NCBI RefSeq assembly: GCF_947077775.1
Contig: NZ_CAMTTE010000001.1
Span: 2,012,501 to 2,076,500, forward strand
DNA from: Salinibacter pepae
Lineage (GTDB): Bacteria > Bacteroidota > Rhodothermia > Rhodothermales > Salinibacteraceae
Direction of reading: 5' to 3'
Length of the DNA stretch: 64,000 bases
The position numbers and the translations under genes are program-made. The notes beneath the pieces are model-generated. The model had not been told where the DNA came from. It searched no databases and saw only the letters and a list, made by a program, of their open reading frames with translations. Shown here piece by piece: positions 38,040-47,171 of this stretch; position 1 is the stretch's first letter; every line of letters starts with the position of its first letter.

Positions 38040-39383
38040 TCACACAAACGCGCTCTGGCCCGTGATGGCGCGGCCCACAATCAGTGCGTTCATCTCGCGG
38101 GAGCCCTCGTAGGAGTACACCCCCTCCGCGTCGGCGAAGAGGCGGGCCACGTCGTGGTCCAGCAGGATGCCGTTGCCCCCCATGATGCCCCGGGCGATAG
38201 AGACGACCTCGCGCATCGTGTCGCAGGCCCAGACCTTGGCCAGGCTGGACCGCTCGTTGCCGATTGCGCCCGCGCCGGCCTCCAGTCGGCCGAGCTGCAT
38301 GACGAACGTCTGCAGCGCCGTCACCTTGCCGAGCATCGTCACGAGCTTGTCCTGCACCATTTGGAATGAGGAGGTCGGCTTGCCGAACTGCGTGCGCTCG
38401 TTGCAGTAGGCCAGGGCCTTCTCGTAGGCGCCGGTGGCGAGCCCCGCAGCCTCCCAGGCTACGCTGGCGCGGCAGGTCGCGAGCTGCGCGCTCACGTCCC
38501 CGAAGTGTGACACCCCGGGCAGCCGGTTGGCCTCCGGAAGCTCGACGCCGTCCAGCTCGATGAGTCCATTCTCCACGCCCCGCTTGGCAATCTTGCCGCC
38601 GATCTGCTCGACGTGGTAGCCGGGCCGCTCCTGCTCGACGAGGAACCCCTTGATGCATCCGTCCGCCTCGTCGCGTGCCCACACGACCGTTACGTCGGCA
38701 AACGTGGCGTTGCCGGCCCACTTCTTCGCGCCGTCGAGCACCCACGTGTCCCCCTCGCGGCGGGCCGTGGTGGCCAGGCCCTGGGACACGTCGGAGCCGT
38801 GGTCCGGCTCAGTGAGCGCCCAGGAGCCGATCATGTCGAACGCCGCCATCGGCTCGAGGAATCGCTCCTTCTGCGCCTCGGAGCCGAAGAGCGCCACCGA
38901 GCCCATCGACAGGAGCGTGTGCACGCCCCAGAACGTGCAGAACGACGGCTCGACCCGCGACATCTCAAAGCTGATGAGGTTGGTCCGGATCGGATCGTCG
39001 GACGGAAACGTGTAGGCGTCCCGGCCAACGACCTCGTCGAAGAGCGTGCGGGCCTTGGGAATCAGGTCCTTCGGGAAGGTCCCGGCCTCCCACATGTCGT
39101 TGGCGACCGGCTCGACCTCCGCCTGCATGAACGACCGGACCGTCTCCCGCGTCGCCTCTTGTGCGTCGGTCAGGCCCTCGAAGACCTCGTACACGTCCGC
39201 GTTCACCGGGGGCGTGGGGGATGGACGCTGGGGCTTCTGGGGGCGAGCCCCGTCGGCCAGGCGATCCAACTCGTCTTCGTCGAGGTCGCTCAGCGCGCCG
39301 AGGAGCTGGTCGACGTTCGCCTTTTCGGACAGGCGTGCGAGCGCGTCACGGTCAATGTCGGCGGTGGCAAGGTCGTTGGGCAT
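38040..39383 (-). CDS. acyl-CoA dehydrogenase, glutaryl-CoA dehydrogenase-like
   Basis: A 447-residue protein from ATG 39383. The first 70 residues are an extra acidic extension; the FAD-dependent acyl-CoA dehydrogenase fold follows. Motifs: WALTEPDHGSDVSQGLATTARREGDTWVLDGAKKWAGNA (flavin/substrate region), RTQFGKPTSSFQMVQDKL, RGIMGGNGILLDHDVARLF, and the catalytic-base region with Glu426 in VYSYEGSREMNALIVGRAITGQSAF. The last stretch parallels the TYEGTHDIHALILGRGITG of glutaryl-CoA dehydrogenase, which removes electrons from and decarboxylates glutaryl-CoA in lysine/tryptophan breakdown. Another short-chain substrate is possible. No pathway genes are adjacent. Confidence 0.9.
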   Translation of the reverse strand: MPNDLATADIDRDALARLSEKANVDQLLGALSDLDEDELDRLADGARPQKPQRPSPTPPVNADVYEVFEGLTDAQEATRETVRSFMQAEVEPVANDMWEAGTFPKDLIPKARTLFDEVVGRDAYTFPSDDPIRTNLISFEMSRVEPSFCTFWGVHTLLSMGSVALFGSEAQKERFLEPMAAFDMIGSWALTEPDHGSDVSQGLATTARREGDTWVLDGAKKWAGNATFADVTVVWARDEADGCIKGFLVEQERPGYHVEQIGGKIAKRGVENGLIELDGVELPEANRLPGVSHFGDVSAQLATCRASVAWEAAGLATGAYEKALAYCNERTQFGKPTSSFQMVQDKLVTMLGKVTALQTFVMQLGRLEAGAGAIGNERSSLAKVWACDTMREVVSIARGIMGGNGILLDHDVARLFADAEGVYSYEGSREMNALIVGRAITGQSAFV

Positions 39384-39611
39384 AGGGAGAGAGAGCGGGT
39401 GAGAGGCAGCAGTGGTGCGAAGCGCCCCGTGTGCAACGGTGGGCGCAACTCCTTGATTAAAAGAAAACAATCCAGCCTGCACACTCGCCACCGATGTCCC
39501 CCATACGATACAGAAACGTTTAGCTATGCCGGGGGGCGTGTCCATTTCCCGGCCTCGGCGCGGGGCTTTGCGGGAATGCCGGCGTGCAGGGGCCGTGCTC
39601 GGGGGGAGGGC

Positions 39612-40175
39612 ATGTCGGTCCTCGGTGTGAGCGCGACCCTGGGGGACATAGACCGCGGCTACGTTGCCAACGAACGGGGGTGGAAGGGACGCCGCTTCGC
39701 GGCCAACGAAATGCAGGCCTCCACCGTCCGGGCATTTGCACGGCAGCGGGTCCAGTTCGGCACGCGGCGGGCAGCGACGGCGAGCATCAGCGGCATCCTG
39801 GCCCGCCACGCGATCGACGAGGCCCTCGCCTCCACGCGCAGCTCACGTACGATCACCCGGTCGGGCCTTCGGTCATGCCGGACCTGGATGCCTCAGCGGA
39901 CGCCCACCGACCACGCCAACACGATCTACCAGAGCCCCTACGCCCTGCTCGGGACGCGGGCGCACTACGCAGTCGGGCCGGGTGGGTTGGACACGGGGCA
40001 GCTTGCGGTCTTCGTTGAGGCGGAGACCCTCACCGGCACAACCTACGCGAGCAGCCAGCTCGTCCGAGATCAGGTGCCCAATCCGTCCCCGGCCCCGCTC
40101 ACGTCCGCAGACGTCCCCTCGTTCATGCCGGGGCAGGGACGGACGCTCCAGGTTGGGGGGACGGCCGGGGGGTAG
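39612..40175 (+). CDS. hypothetical protein, possibly degraded
   Basis: A 187-residue open frame from ATG 39612. I do not recognise the family. Composition is reasonable at the N-terminus (LGDIDRGYVANERGWKGRRFAANE) and in the C-terminal third (TDHANTIYQSPYALLGTRAHYAVGPGGLDTGQLAVFVEAETL). A middle stretch (STRSSRTITRSGLRSCRTWMPQR) reads like an out-of-frame segment, so one or two frameshifts may be present. The DHANTIY...LLGTRAHYAV part faintly recalls the C-terminal half of CAP/SCP-like domains, but the N-terminal motif of that family is absent. It is divergent from the dehydrogenase gene. Confidence 0.35.
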   Translation: MSVLGVSATLGDIDRGYVANERGWKGRRFAANEMQASTVRAFARQRVQFGTRRAATASISGILARHAIDEALASTRSSRTITRSGLRSCRTWMPQRTPTDHANTIYQSPYALLGTRAHYAVGPGGLDTGQLAVFVEAETLTGTTYASSQLVRDQVPNPSPAPLTSADVPSFMPGQGRTLQVGGTAGG

Positions 40176-41046
40176 ACGGTGCGTCCCGTCCCCGTTGGCA
40201 AAACGGTTTGTCGCGGGAGCGCAACCCTGACGGTTGTGCGGCGGGAATGGACGGCCCGGAGGGAACAGGACTGACGCCGCTGTGGGAGTCGCGCCGGGCG
40301 GGCGACTGAGCAGCGTGGCGGGCCAGAACTTCCCGAAAGCGCCCGGGGCGAGGAGCAGGTGGAAGGCGATGCCTCGTCTCTGCCCATCGGTTGGGCGGCA
40401 TGCCGTTGGCCCCGGCGTCACCACGAGACGGGCGATGTCCGTCCAGTCCCAGAAGCCCTCGGCCATCCAGGCCCGCTGACGACCGTGCGCCCTGCCCCCG
40501 TCGTGGAAGAATACTCCGGGCCAAGGTGGGAAAAATGTAACATTCCATTGATGCCCTGTGCCCCGGCTCTGGGGGGCGGTGGCGTATCGTGCGTACCGTT
40601 CATAGGTTAACGATCTATCAATCCCCACGGCCACGTGCAGGGCCCTTCCAGGGGCGGCAGGGCGTGCAGTCGAAAGGACGCAAGCCGGAGGGGCTGTTTG
40701 ACGCGCCTGGCCGTGGGGCGCCGGTCCGCCGGGGGCCCGCAGGCACCGCCGGTGTTCGTACTGCCGCTCCGATTTGGGGCGACGGCGGGGGGGGACAGGC
40801 GCACCATCCACGTGTACCACGAACCCCCGTCGGCAACGGGAACGCAGAAAAGACGGAAGGCTCCAAGTGCCGCGTGTAAGCGCAAGCCGTCGGGCAACCA
40901 TGCACCGGGACGAGGCGTCGTGTTTGGGGAGGACAGTGACCGGCCCGCTGGGCGTCCGGAACCGGGACCGGCAGCGGGGGAGGACCGTTCTGAATCTGTG
41001 TGCGACGGGTTGCGCCGGGCAACGCCACAACTGACAGAACAGACCG
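40176..41046. other. gene-free region upstream of RMF-like fusion gene
   Basis: No frame on either strand shows recognisable motifs. A minus-strand segment near 40480-40300 reads MAEGFWDWTDIARLVVTPG, then RGIAFHLLLAPGAFGKFW, which has protein-like hydrophobic patterning. It is embedded in Pro/Arg-rich noise without a start signal, so it is at most a remnant. The promoter of the gene at 41047 should lie at the right end. Confidence 0.35.
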
Positions 41047-41697
41047 ATGCTAAGGCAGGAAGTGGATATTGAGTTGGCCGACATGGCCGACCAACTCGGC
41101 GTCACGCTCCGCCGGCTAATGGCAGGGCTCCGGGCGGGGCGGTTCGCCGAGCACGTCACCGAGGACGATCTCGTGTACAGCGACAAGGGGGATCCCCTCT
41201 TTTTCCGCATCGAACGATCCCGTGGCTACGCAATCTGTGGAGGGGACCTGCCCGATGTGGAACAGGACATGAGCACGGTGGAGCGGATGAGCACGTCCGC
41301 GGAGACCGAGGAAGGCACGACAGAAGAGCGCGGCGTGTCAGCGACGGCGGGGTGGCCGGGCATTGGAACGGTCGCAGGGGCTGTGGCGCTCATCAAGACC
41401 GCATTCCGCGGCGGGGTTGCCCTTCTCGGCAGGCTCTTCAGCGGGTTTGGCAGGCTGCTTGAGAAATGGCCGTCCAGTGAGCGGCCGTCCAGACGTGAAC
41501 TACCGGGACGGCGGTTGGGCGCGATCTATCAGGAGGGCTGGAATGCCCGGCTGGAGGGGAATCGGTCCAATCCGTACCTCGACGACCCACCGGCGCGCAA
41601 CGCCTATCGACAGGGATGGTGGGATGCAGACGAGGAGATGAAACGTCTCTTGGCGTCTCACTTCGAAGTGGAGTGCCGGACGTCCGCTCGCGGATAG
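41047..41697 (+). CDS. unknown protein with C-terminal ribosome-modulation-factor-like domain
   Basis: A 216-residue protein. Residues 1-70 form a small domain with a helix-turn-helix-like segment (IELADMADQLGVTLRRLMAGLRAGRFAEHV). An acidic linker and a hydrophobic or amphipathic stretch follow (about 103-140, GTVAGAVALIKTAFRGGVALLGRLFSGFG). The C-terminal 45 residues (about 158-202) read AIYQEGWNARLEGNRSNPYLDD, then RNAYRQGWWDADEEM. This matches the RMF/CrpP pattern A-x3-G-[YW]-x-A-x3-G-x(n)-PY-x(n)-[WY]-x2-GW-x2-A. RMF dimerises and silences ribosomes in resting cells, and related small domains occur in mobile-element proteins. The fusion to an N-terminal region with a possible membrane segment is unusual. 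Function is inferred from the motif only. Confidence 0.6.
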   Translation: MLRQEVDIELADMADQLGVTLRRLMAGLRAGRFAEHVTEDDLVYSDKGDPLFFRIERSRGYAICGGDLPDVEQDMSTVERMSTSAETEEGTTEERGVSATAGWPGIGTVAGAVALIKTAFRGGVALLGRLFSGFGRLLEKWPSSERPSRRELPGRRLGAIYQEGWNARLEGNRSNPYLDDPPARNAYRQGWWDADEEMKRLLASHFEVECRTSARG

Positions 41698-42052
41698 GAA
41701 AATGGCCGTCCATCGGCCAGACCCTCAACGCGTTGGGGCGGGCCCCGAGGGCCGTTTCATCCAAGGCACGAGTCGGACCCGGCGACCGACCCCATCAGAC
41801 CTCCAGATTTCATGCTCCCTTTGTTGATCCCCCCAGGGGGAATTTTGTTATACTAGAAGTGGACATATTCCAGAAAACATCAGGGTGCATCCAAAAACCG
41901 CTCCGGTTTTTGCTTCGCAACCCAACAGGTTTTGGCCCGTCTCGGAGTTTCCTCCCCCGCCCACACTCTGAGTCGGGCCATTTCTGTGTCTCCGGCCGAC
42001 ATCGAAACGCCTCGGCCGGTAGGGGGGCGACACGGCCGCTGGCACAGCGCCC
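41698..42052. other. convergent intergenic region
   Basis: Between the stops of two convergent genes. An A/T-rich pocket at 41830-41885 (ATTTTGTTATACTAGAAG) stands out; it may be a cryptic promoter or part of a terminator. No gene is supported. Confidence 0.35.
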
Positions 42053-42925
42053 CTACCCGAGCTTCTCTCTGGCTCTCGCTCGGAGAATGTCCCGCTGACG
42101 CGACGGCGAGATTGGCTCCTCGATCGCCACGTCTACGAAAAACACCCTCGGAAGTGCGTGTAGCGCACCGGGAGCGTCGTCCGGCACCCGTCTCAGCTCG
42201 GAGTCCAGGATCTGCCGGCCCGCAATGCGGCCGGTGTCCCGTCTCCGGAAGCGGCGTGCCAGATCAGCCCGGCTCTGCACCACCTCGGGATGGATGCGGC
42301 CCTCCTTCAGACGACAATGGACCCGAAGCCCGCGCGGCATCTTGTCGCGAGGAACGTAATCGGTGCTCCTGCCCAGCGAACCGGCGCCCCCCGACGGACC
42401 CGCATTCTCCGAAGAACGTCCCCGTGTCGGGCGGCGGCGGGCGTAGTGAACGAAGACATCTTCCGGCTTCTCCTGACACAAGAGCCGCCAGCCGCAGCAG
42501 GCCGTCTCGGGAACGGAAAACTCCCCGACCGGATCGCGGCCGGTTTCGGCAACCCATTCCCAGTACCGTGCCCATCGCTTCCGTCTTTTCTCGGGGGAAA
42601 ACCGCTCGCGGACGCTTCTGTGGCGGTCGCTTCCCCACTTTGGGGCGCGCCTCAAGGCCTGTGCCCCGTGCTCATCCACCGTGTAGAAGCGCTCGACGAG
42701 CGCCCCGTTCGTCACCGTGACCCGACTTTCGATGGACCGGCGCTCCCAGGTGCCCGACGCCTCGTGGCGCAGCGGCACTGAGATGTTTGCGATCCGGGAG
42801 CCCTCCTCGGGCCGCTCCTTCTCCCACGTGTCTCCGTCTTCCAGGGCCCTGACCGCCTTCTGCGGAAGCCTCGAAAGCACAGCCTCTCGGCGTTCAATGT
42901 CCACAGGCATGCCGGTCGCGTTCAT
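42053..42925 (-). CDS. hypothetical protein
   Basis: A 290-residue protein from ATG 42925; further-upstream starts would add low-complexity sequence. No family is recognised. It is rich in Arg and Glu (RERFSPEKRRKRWARYWEWVAETGRDPVGEF), has several Cys (PETACCGWRLLCQEKPEDVFVHYARR), and ends in FFVDVAIEEPISPSRQRDILRARAREKLG. No signal peptide or membrane helix. Codon use is consistent with neighbours, which favours a real gene. It lies among other lineage-specific small genes. Confidence 0.55.
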   Translation of the reverse strand: MNATGMPVDIERREAVLSRLPQKAVRALEDGDTWEKERPEEGSRIANISVPLRHEASGTWERRSIESRVTVTNGALVERFYTVDEHGAQALRRAPKWGSDRHRSVRERFSPEKRRKRWARYWEWVAETGRDPVGEFSVPETACCGWRLLCQEKPEDVFVHYARRRPTRGRSSENAGPSGGAGSLGRSTDYVPRDKMPRGLRVHCRLKEGRIHPEVVQSRADLARRFRRRDTGRIAGRQILDSELRRVPDDAPGALHALPRVFFVDVAIEEPISPSRQRDILRARAREKLG

Positions 42926-43621
42926 GGCTCTAGACGGGGCCCCAAGGATTTGCGGGCCCAAGAAGCATTCCAGGGACACAATCCGGCCCCCAGATGATCC
43001 GCGAAAAGGGGCTCGTTCAGACTGGGCCGGCCCCAGGAGAGGCCATCTGTTCGCGGACGCACGGAGTAGACCGGAGAGGCGGCCTTCTCGGTGGGACACA
43101 GCAGGCCAGGACCTGGTGGGGACTTAGAGCGTGACAGAGATCGCTGATTGATTGCCATTCGAACCCAGGAGTGCCGTTGAAAAAGATCCGTCTTGACCGC
43201 ACTGGTGGAAGCCGCAGCGGCAGCGTCCGCCATGGTTTGCCTGCATGGTTTGCCTGTCGGAACCCGATTTGACTCCTCTCTGCGCGCAGGGAAAAAAGAG
43301 ATAACGCCTCCGTCACGCTGAGGGGGTGATCTCCTGGAGGCGTAATTCCGTATAGCATAAAAATACAGTTGCACACAGCTCTTGGCATCTACTCCCTCGT
43401 CTCCGTCGCCCCAAGCTCCACTCTCCTGCTGGAAATAGGTCCTGACACGTCTCAGGGGCTTCCCGCCTCTTTTCTGGGGCCCGTCTTTCCTGCAGGAGGG
43501 CCCGCCTGCAGTGCAAGGCAAAATGACTCCCAGTGGTTGCATGGTGCTGAACACCGGCACGACCGAGCCGAGAGCCCCCGCACAGCTGCTTCTTGACCTC
43601 TTCTCGACGCAAACGGGAACC
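42926..43621. other. divergent intergenic region
   Basis: It separates the minus-strand hypothetical gene from the plus-strand membrane-anchored protein and should hold both promoters. An A/T pocket at 43346-43372 (AATTCCGTATAGCATAAAAATAC) is the best promoter candidate. No gene is supported. Confidence 0.35.
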
Positions 43622-44191
43622 ATGCAACGGCAAACAGGGCCGGTCCAGATCATCCTCGTTTCGCTGCTCCTCCTTGCGGCCCTGCTGGGGGCGTCGGTCC
43701 TAGTCGTTTCCCCTGTGACCGAGCCGGTTCAGGCACCGGATCGGGGCGGCAGCGGTGTCGTCCCGGACACAGGATCCACCAGTCAAGAGCCGGTTGAGTC
43801 CCCGACGGTGGCACTCGATATCGAGACGCGAGGGGGGACGTCCCTGACAAAAGCGAAGGCAAGCCTCGTCGTCCTCCCGGGGACTACGGAAAGCGGGGGC
43901 CCCAAGCTCTCTCTGTTGACGGTGTCGACGTCTCCGGACAGTGCGTTTGACGCCGGGCGGCTCTCTCTCGTCTTCGCCAACGGGGAGCGCGAGACGCAGG
44001 ATCTGAAGCAGATTGTCGCCAAAAACGAAGGGGGCGCGGCCGTGCGGCTGCACTGGATGGGCCTTTCGGACGAGCGGCTCCGCCGAATTGCGGGTTCCAG
44101 GGCGCTTCGCCTGGAGGGTGGGGGAGCCGTGCTCGACCTCTCGGAGAGTTCGATTCCGGCGCAGGCACGGGCCCTGCTGAAAACGCGCTGA
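43622..44191 (+). CDS. membrane-anchored hypothetical protein
   Basis: A 189-residue protein. ATG 43622 starts directly before a single strong membrane helix (VQIILVSLLLLAALLGASVLVVS). A Pro/Ser/Thr/Asp-rich linker leads to a soluble domain (about 70-185: VALDIETRGGTSLTKAKASLVVLPG ... LSLVFANGERETQDLKQIVAKNEGGAAVRLHWMGLSDERLRRIAGSRALRL) that would face the periplasm. The pattern is beta-strand rich; no known family is recognised. The next small gene lies 320 bases downstream. Confidence 0.6.
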   Translation: MQRQTGPVQIILVSLLLLAALLGASVLVVSPVTEPVQAPDRGGSGVVPDTGSTSQEPVESPTVALDIETRGGTSLTKAKASLVVLPGTTESGGPKLSLLTVSTSPDSAFDAGRLSLVFANGERETQDLKQIVAKNEGGAAVRLHWMGLSDERLRRIAGSRALRLEGGGAVLDLSESSIPAQARALLKTR

Positions 44192-44513
44192 CCGGCCCCG
44201 CTTGTATTCGAGGCGGTCGTTGCCTCCCGGACCCCGAGGCCACAACGGTCGCGGTGCGCCGTCCCGGCGTGGACGCCGACGGCGAGGGGGCGAGCCCTCC
44301 CCCTCAACGGTCCCGCGGCTGCACGGAAGACGTCGAGCCGGCCCCCGCACGACCCGGTGCCGAGCCCCCAGTGAAGGGGCGTCGTGGACTGCAAGCGAAG
44401 AGCCCCCCTCCGGGCCGGTCCGCGCAGTGCAGGCGGGTGGACATCTGGGGCCGGGACCGAGTATCCAATCCCGTGGCAATGCGTTTCTGTGTCTTCACAG
44501 CCTCACACAGCCG
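44192..44513. other. intergenic region
   Basis: 322 bases without a supported gene, promoter-like box or repeat; only G/C-rich sequence. Confidence 0.4.
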
Positions 44514-44729
44514 ATGTTTGACGAAGAGCACTTTCCCCGAGAGTACGAGTGCGAAGGCTGCTCCACAACCGCCACGGTTACGCACGAGGACGTGCAGGAC
44601 GTGCCGTCCTTCCTTGCGGCCACGACCGTGGCGGAGGCGGTCGAGTACGTGATGACTGAACGCCGTCGGTGGTCGCTCCAGTCGTTCGAAGGGGCGTTCT
44701 GCCCCGCCTGTACGGAGGAGACAGACTGA
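44514..44729 (+). CDS. small putative zinc-ribbon protein
   Basis: A 71-residue protein starting MFDEEHFPREYECEGCSTT and ending FEGAFCPACTEETD. Two Cys-x2-Cys pairs (CEGC near residue 13, CPAC near residue 64) flank an acidic helical middle (DVPSFLAATTVAEAVEYVMTERRRWSLQ). This is the layout of a small zinc-binding ribbon. No named family is recognised and the role is unknown. Acidic composition and codon use fit a real gene of this organism. Confidence 0.6.
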   Translation: MFDEEHFPREYECEGCSTTATVTHEDVQDVPSFLAATTVAEAVEYVMTERRRWSLQSFEGAFCPACTEETD

Positions 44730-44997
44730 GGCAAACGGACCGGCCTGTCCGGTTCGATCTACTGGGAGAGGCGGAGGCGTTGACCGGGAACGGGGGTTCT
44801 GTGCTGGCAGGGGGACTGGGGACCCGAACGGCCAGGGGCTGCTTGCGCCCCCATTTCCCGCTTGTCGCTCCTCCATTCATCGCACAACCCGGCCGGTTCG
44901 TCGACGCTTCCTGAACGCTCCGGCGGGCCCTGCGTGCGTCTTCACGTGACGACATGACGTTGGGAACGACATTGAATCGACACTCGCTTTCTGCTCC

Positions 44998-45831
44998 ATG
45001 CACCGACGTAGGTCTTCTCGATCCCGTGGCTCACAAATCCGCCTCCTGCTTGCCTCTCTTCTCTTGCTCGGTGCAGGGGCGCTGTTCACTGCCCCGCCCG
45101 CAGCTGGGCAGGAGGGGCTGGCCCGCCCGCCCGCGGCCGACTCGGTACCGGCCGTCTCCGGCCAGGTGAATCTACGGGGCACGGTCGGCATTCCGCGGGG
45201 AGGCCTCCGCAACAACATTAGCGGTGTGGGCGGGGGACTCCACGGCTACATCGGCGGCTGGATCGGCCGGCGTCCTCTTCTGGTCGGGCTGGACCTCGGC
45301 ATCCTCAACTATGGGCGCACCACCGATCAGGTGCCGTTCAGCCGCACGGTCGGCCCGCGCGTGCCGGTGGAGGTTTCCACGAACAACAACGTGGTGGAAA
45401 CGCACCTTTCGCTGCGGCTTCAGCCCCGGACGGGACGCTTTCGGCCCTACGTGGAAGGGCTGGCGGGCTTCAAGTACCTGTTTACCCGCACCACCGTCGG
45501 GGACGATGACTTCGGCGATGATGAGCTCGGGGATGACATTGCCGGGTCCACCAACTACGACGACTTCGCCCTCAGCGGCGGGGCCGGGGCCGGAATCGAC
45601 GTCCGCGTTTACCAGCAGCGGGAGCCGGGGAAAACCCTGAGGGCCGTAGACGTGCACCTCGGCGTGCAGTACCTGCTGGGCCAGGAGGCGGAGTACCTCG
45701 CAGAGGGAGAGCTCACCGACGAGAACGAGAATGGCCAGCTCGACCGGAGCGAGCTGGACGTCCGCCGCTCACGGACAACCTTCCTACAGCCCCAGTTCGG
45801 CGTGACCTTCCGGCTGGCGGACACCGATTAG
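44998..45831 (+). CDS. putative outer-membrane beta-barrel protein with EF-hand-like loop
   Basis: A 277-residue protein. The basic N-terminus and hydrophobic core (IRLLLASLLLLGAGALFTAPPAAGQ) are a signal peptide. The mature part alternates polar and hydrophobic residues, with strands such as GGGLHGYIGGWIGRRPLLVGLDLGILNYG and VDVHLGVQYLLGQEAEYL. It ends in a probable terminal strand (TTFLQPQFGVTFRLADTD), typical of outer-membrane barrels. Near residue 240, DENENGQLDRSEL fits a canonical EF-hand calcium loop (D1, N3, N5, G6, L8, E12), and an Asp-rich loop (DDDFGDDELGDD) lies near residue 165. Function unknown; calcium-stabilised surface barrel is the best guess. Confidence 0.65.
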   Translation: MHRRRSSRSRGSQIRLLLASLLLLGAGALFTAPPAAGQEGLARPPAADSVPAVSGQVNLRGTVGIPRGGLRNNISGVGGGLHGYIGGWIGRRPLLVGLDLGILNYGRTTDQVPFSRTVGPRVPVEVSTNNNVVETHLSLRLQPRTGRFRPYVEGLAGFKYLFTRTTVGDDDFGDDELGDDIAGSTNYDDFALSGGAGAGIDVRVYQQREPGKTLRAVDVHLGVQYLLGQEAEYLAEGELTDENENGQLDRSELDVRRSRTTFLQPQFGVTFRLADTD

Positions 45832-46077
45832 GAGTCGCGTCCGGATTGAAGGGAACGACCGGAGTAGGGGGGCCGGGGAGCAAGCCGTCCCCACGTCGAA
45901 CGTTGCGTCTGCCGCTCCCGCCGGCTTTTACCCCTGTGGGCTCGGCACCCATCGAAGCGACGCCGGGGCCGTGGTGCAACGTCTTCCGTAGACGTGCGGG
46001 AGCGGGGGCGGCGACGTTGGGGCATGGCGGGACGACCAAATAAGTCGACAGGCCCAACGAAGACAGCCAGCAGAGCC

Positions 46078-46584
46078 ATGCGTGCAGACGACATGCCGGC
46101 AACGTACCGCACCTCAAGGCTTCAGCGAGGTCTTTCCGTCCTGTCCGTTGGGGCCCTCCTCCTTCTCGCGGTGCTGGAGGCAACCGACGGGGGCCCGCTT
46201 CTGGAACTCTCCCTGGTCAACGTGATGCTCACGGGCGCTACGCTTCTCGCGGCGGCCGGCTATGGGCTTCGGGCCACCGTCCAGGTATCGGAAACGGCGG
46301 TTCGAAAAACACGGCCCCTCTGGACGGACAATGTCCTTCGCTTCGAGGACATCCAACGGCTCCACCTGCCCGTAACCACCGAGGCGCTCTGGCTCTACAC
46401 CGAGCCGAACGGAAGCCCGGATCTGAGCATCGAGGCGCAGTCGTTTGGGCGGTTCGGGTCCCTGGCCCGCCGGGTGCTCCGGCGGTTGCCCCAGCACACA
46501 GAGAGCCAAGATCCGGCCGGTCGAGTCGAGGGGTACCGGCGGGGCGGAGACGCCACAGGGGAAAACCAGACGGACGACGGATAG
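46078..46584 (+). CDS. two-helix membrane protein with PH-like domain
   Basis: A 168-residue protein. ATG 46078 is chosen because it precedes the first membrane helix closely; ATG 46024 is in frame upstream. Two helices (LSVLSVGALLLLAVLEAT; LSLVNVMLTGATLLAAAGYGL) are followed by a compact domain (RATVQVSETAVRKTRPLWTDNVLRFEDIQRLHLPVTTEALWLYTEPNGSPDLSIEAQSFGRFGSLARRVLRRLP). This resembles bacterial PH-like domains (the W-x-D-I-x-x-[IL] strand pattern). Role unknown. Confidence 0.6.
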   Translation: MRADDMPATYRTSRLQRGLSVLSVGALLLLAVLEATDGGPLLELSLVNVMLTGATLLAAAGYGLRATVQVSETAVRKTRPLWTDNVLRFEDIQRLHLPVTTEALWLYTEPNGSPDLSIEAQSFGRFGSLARRVLRRLPQHTESQDPAGRVEGYRRGGDATGENQTDDG

Positions 46585-46913
46585 GCGGGGCGACCGCTAG
46601 ACGTAGGTGGGGAAGAAGACGCCGACAGGGAAGAGGACGCGGACGGTCTGGTCGGATGGCCTGTCACGCCGGCGTCCTGCGTTCTCGCCCGTTGGTTGTC
46701 CCCTTGGAATGCAGACACGTCCGACACGCGCAGTCTCCTTCCCTCGCGGACGGGGCCTCTGTCTCGTCGGGGCCGTCCTGCTCGTGTCCGTCGGCGGACC
46801 TGTCCCCGTGGCGGAACGGCCTCCCACAGGCCCGGCGCCCCTTCGGAGAGACGATCCCCGAAGGTGTCGAATCGGCTGAGTCCGAATTCGCCACGCACAG
46901 TCAGGGGAAGCCG
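46585..46913. other. convergent intergenic region
   Basis: Between the stop of the two-helix membrane protein and the stop of the RMF-like gene. No gene, repeat or clear terminator seen. Confidence 0.4.
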
Positions 46914-47171
46914 TTACCGTCCCTCGTGGTCCTCTGCCATCAGGTATCCTTCGAGCCAGGCTTCGATCTCCGCCGGGCCGTCGAATTGGCACTCGTCCGG
47001 TGGGGGCTGATCTTCTCGAAACGCGTGCCATCCGCTGTCGAAGGCCTCGCGCAAGTTCGGGCGGTCGTAAGGATTTGACTCTTCGTGGAGGCTTGATTCT
47101 TCGATGCGACTGCCTTCAGGCTTGGCGTAGAACGACGCGGATTGCGGTCTCTCCCTGAGCAACCCGGCCAC
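46914..47171 (-). CDS. small ribosome-modulation-factor (RMF/CrpP)-like protein
   Basis: An 85-residue protein; no ATG is available, and GTG 47171 is the likely start. The C-terminal half reads REAFDSGWHAFREDQPPPDE, then CQFDGPAEIEAWLEGYLMAED. Aligned with E. coli RMF (ERAHQRGYQAGIAGRSKEMC, then PYQTLNQRSQWLGGWREAMA), the G-[WY]-x-A, C-x-[YF] and W-L-x-G-[WY] positions correspond. An extra NPY box (EESNPYDRPN) precedes it. RMF inactivates ribosomes as 100S dimers on starvation. Similarity rests on short motifs, so function is tentative. It is the second RMF-like protein within 6 kb (see 41047-41697). Confidence 0.55.
   Translation of the reverse strand: MAGLLRERPQSASFYAKPEGSRIEESSLHEESNPYDRPNLREAFDSGWHAFREDQPPPDECQFDGPAEIEAWLEGYLMAEDHEGR

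Noticed and set aside
39873-41210. 445-codon minus-strand frame across the 40-kb gene-free region
   Set aside because: Spans a region with no consistent coding signal; a short hydrophobic segment looks protein-like but has no start site or family match.
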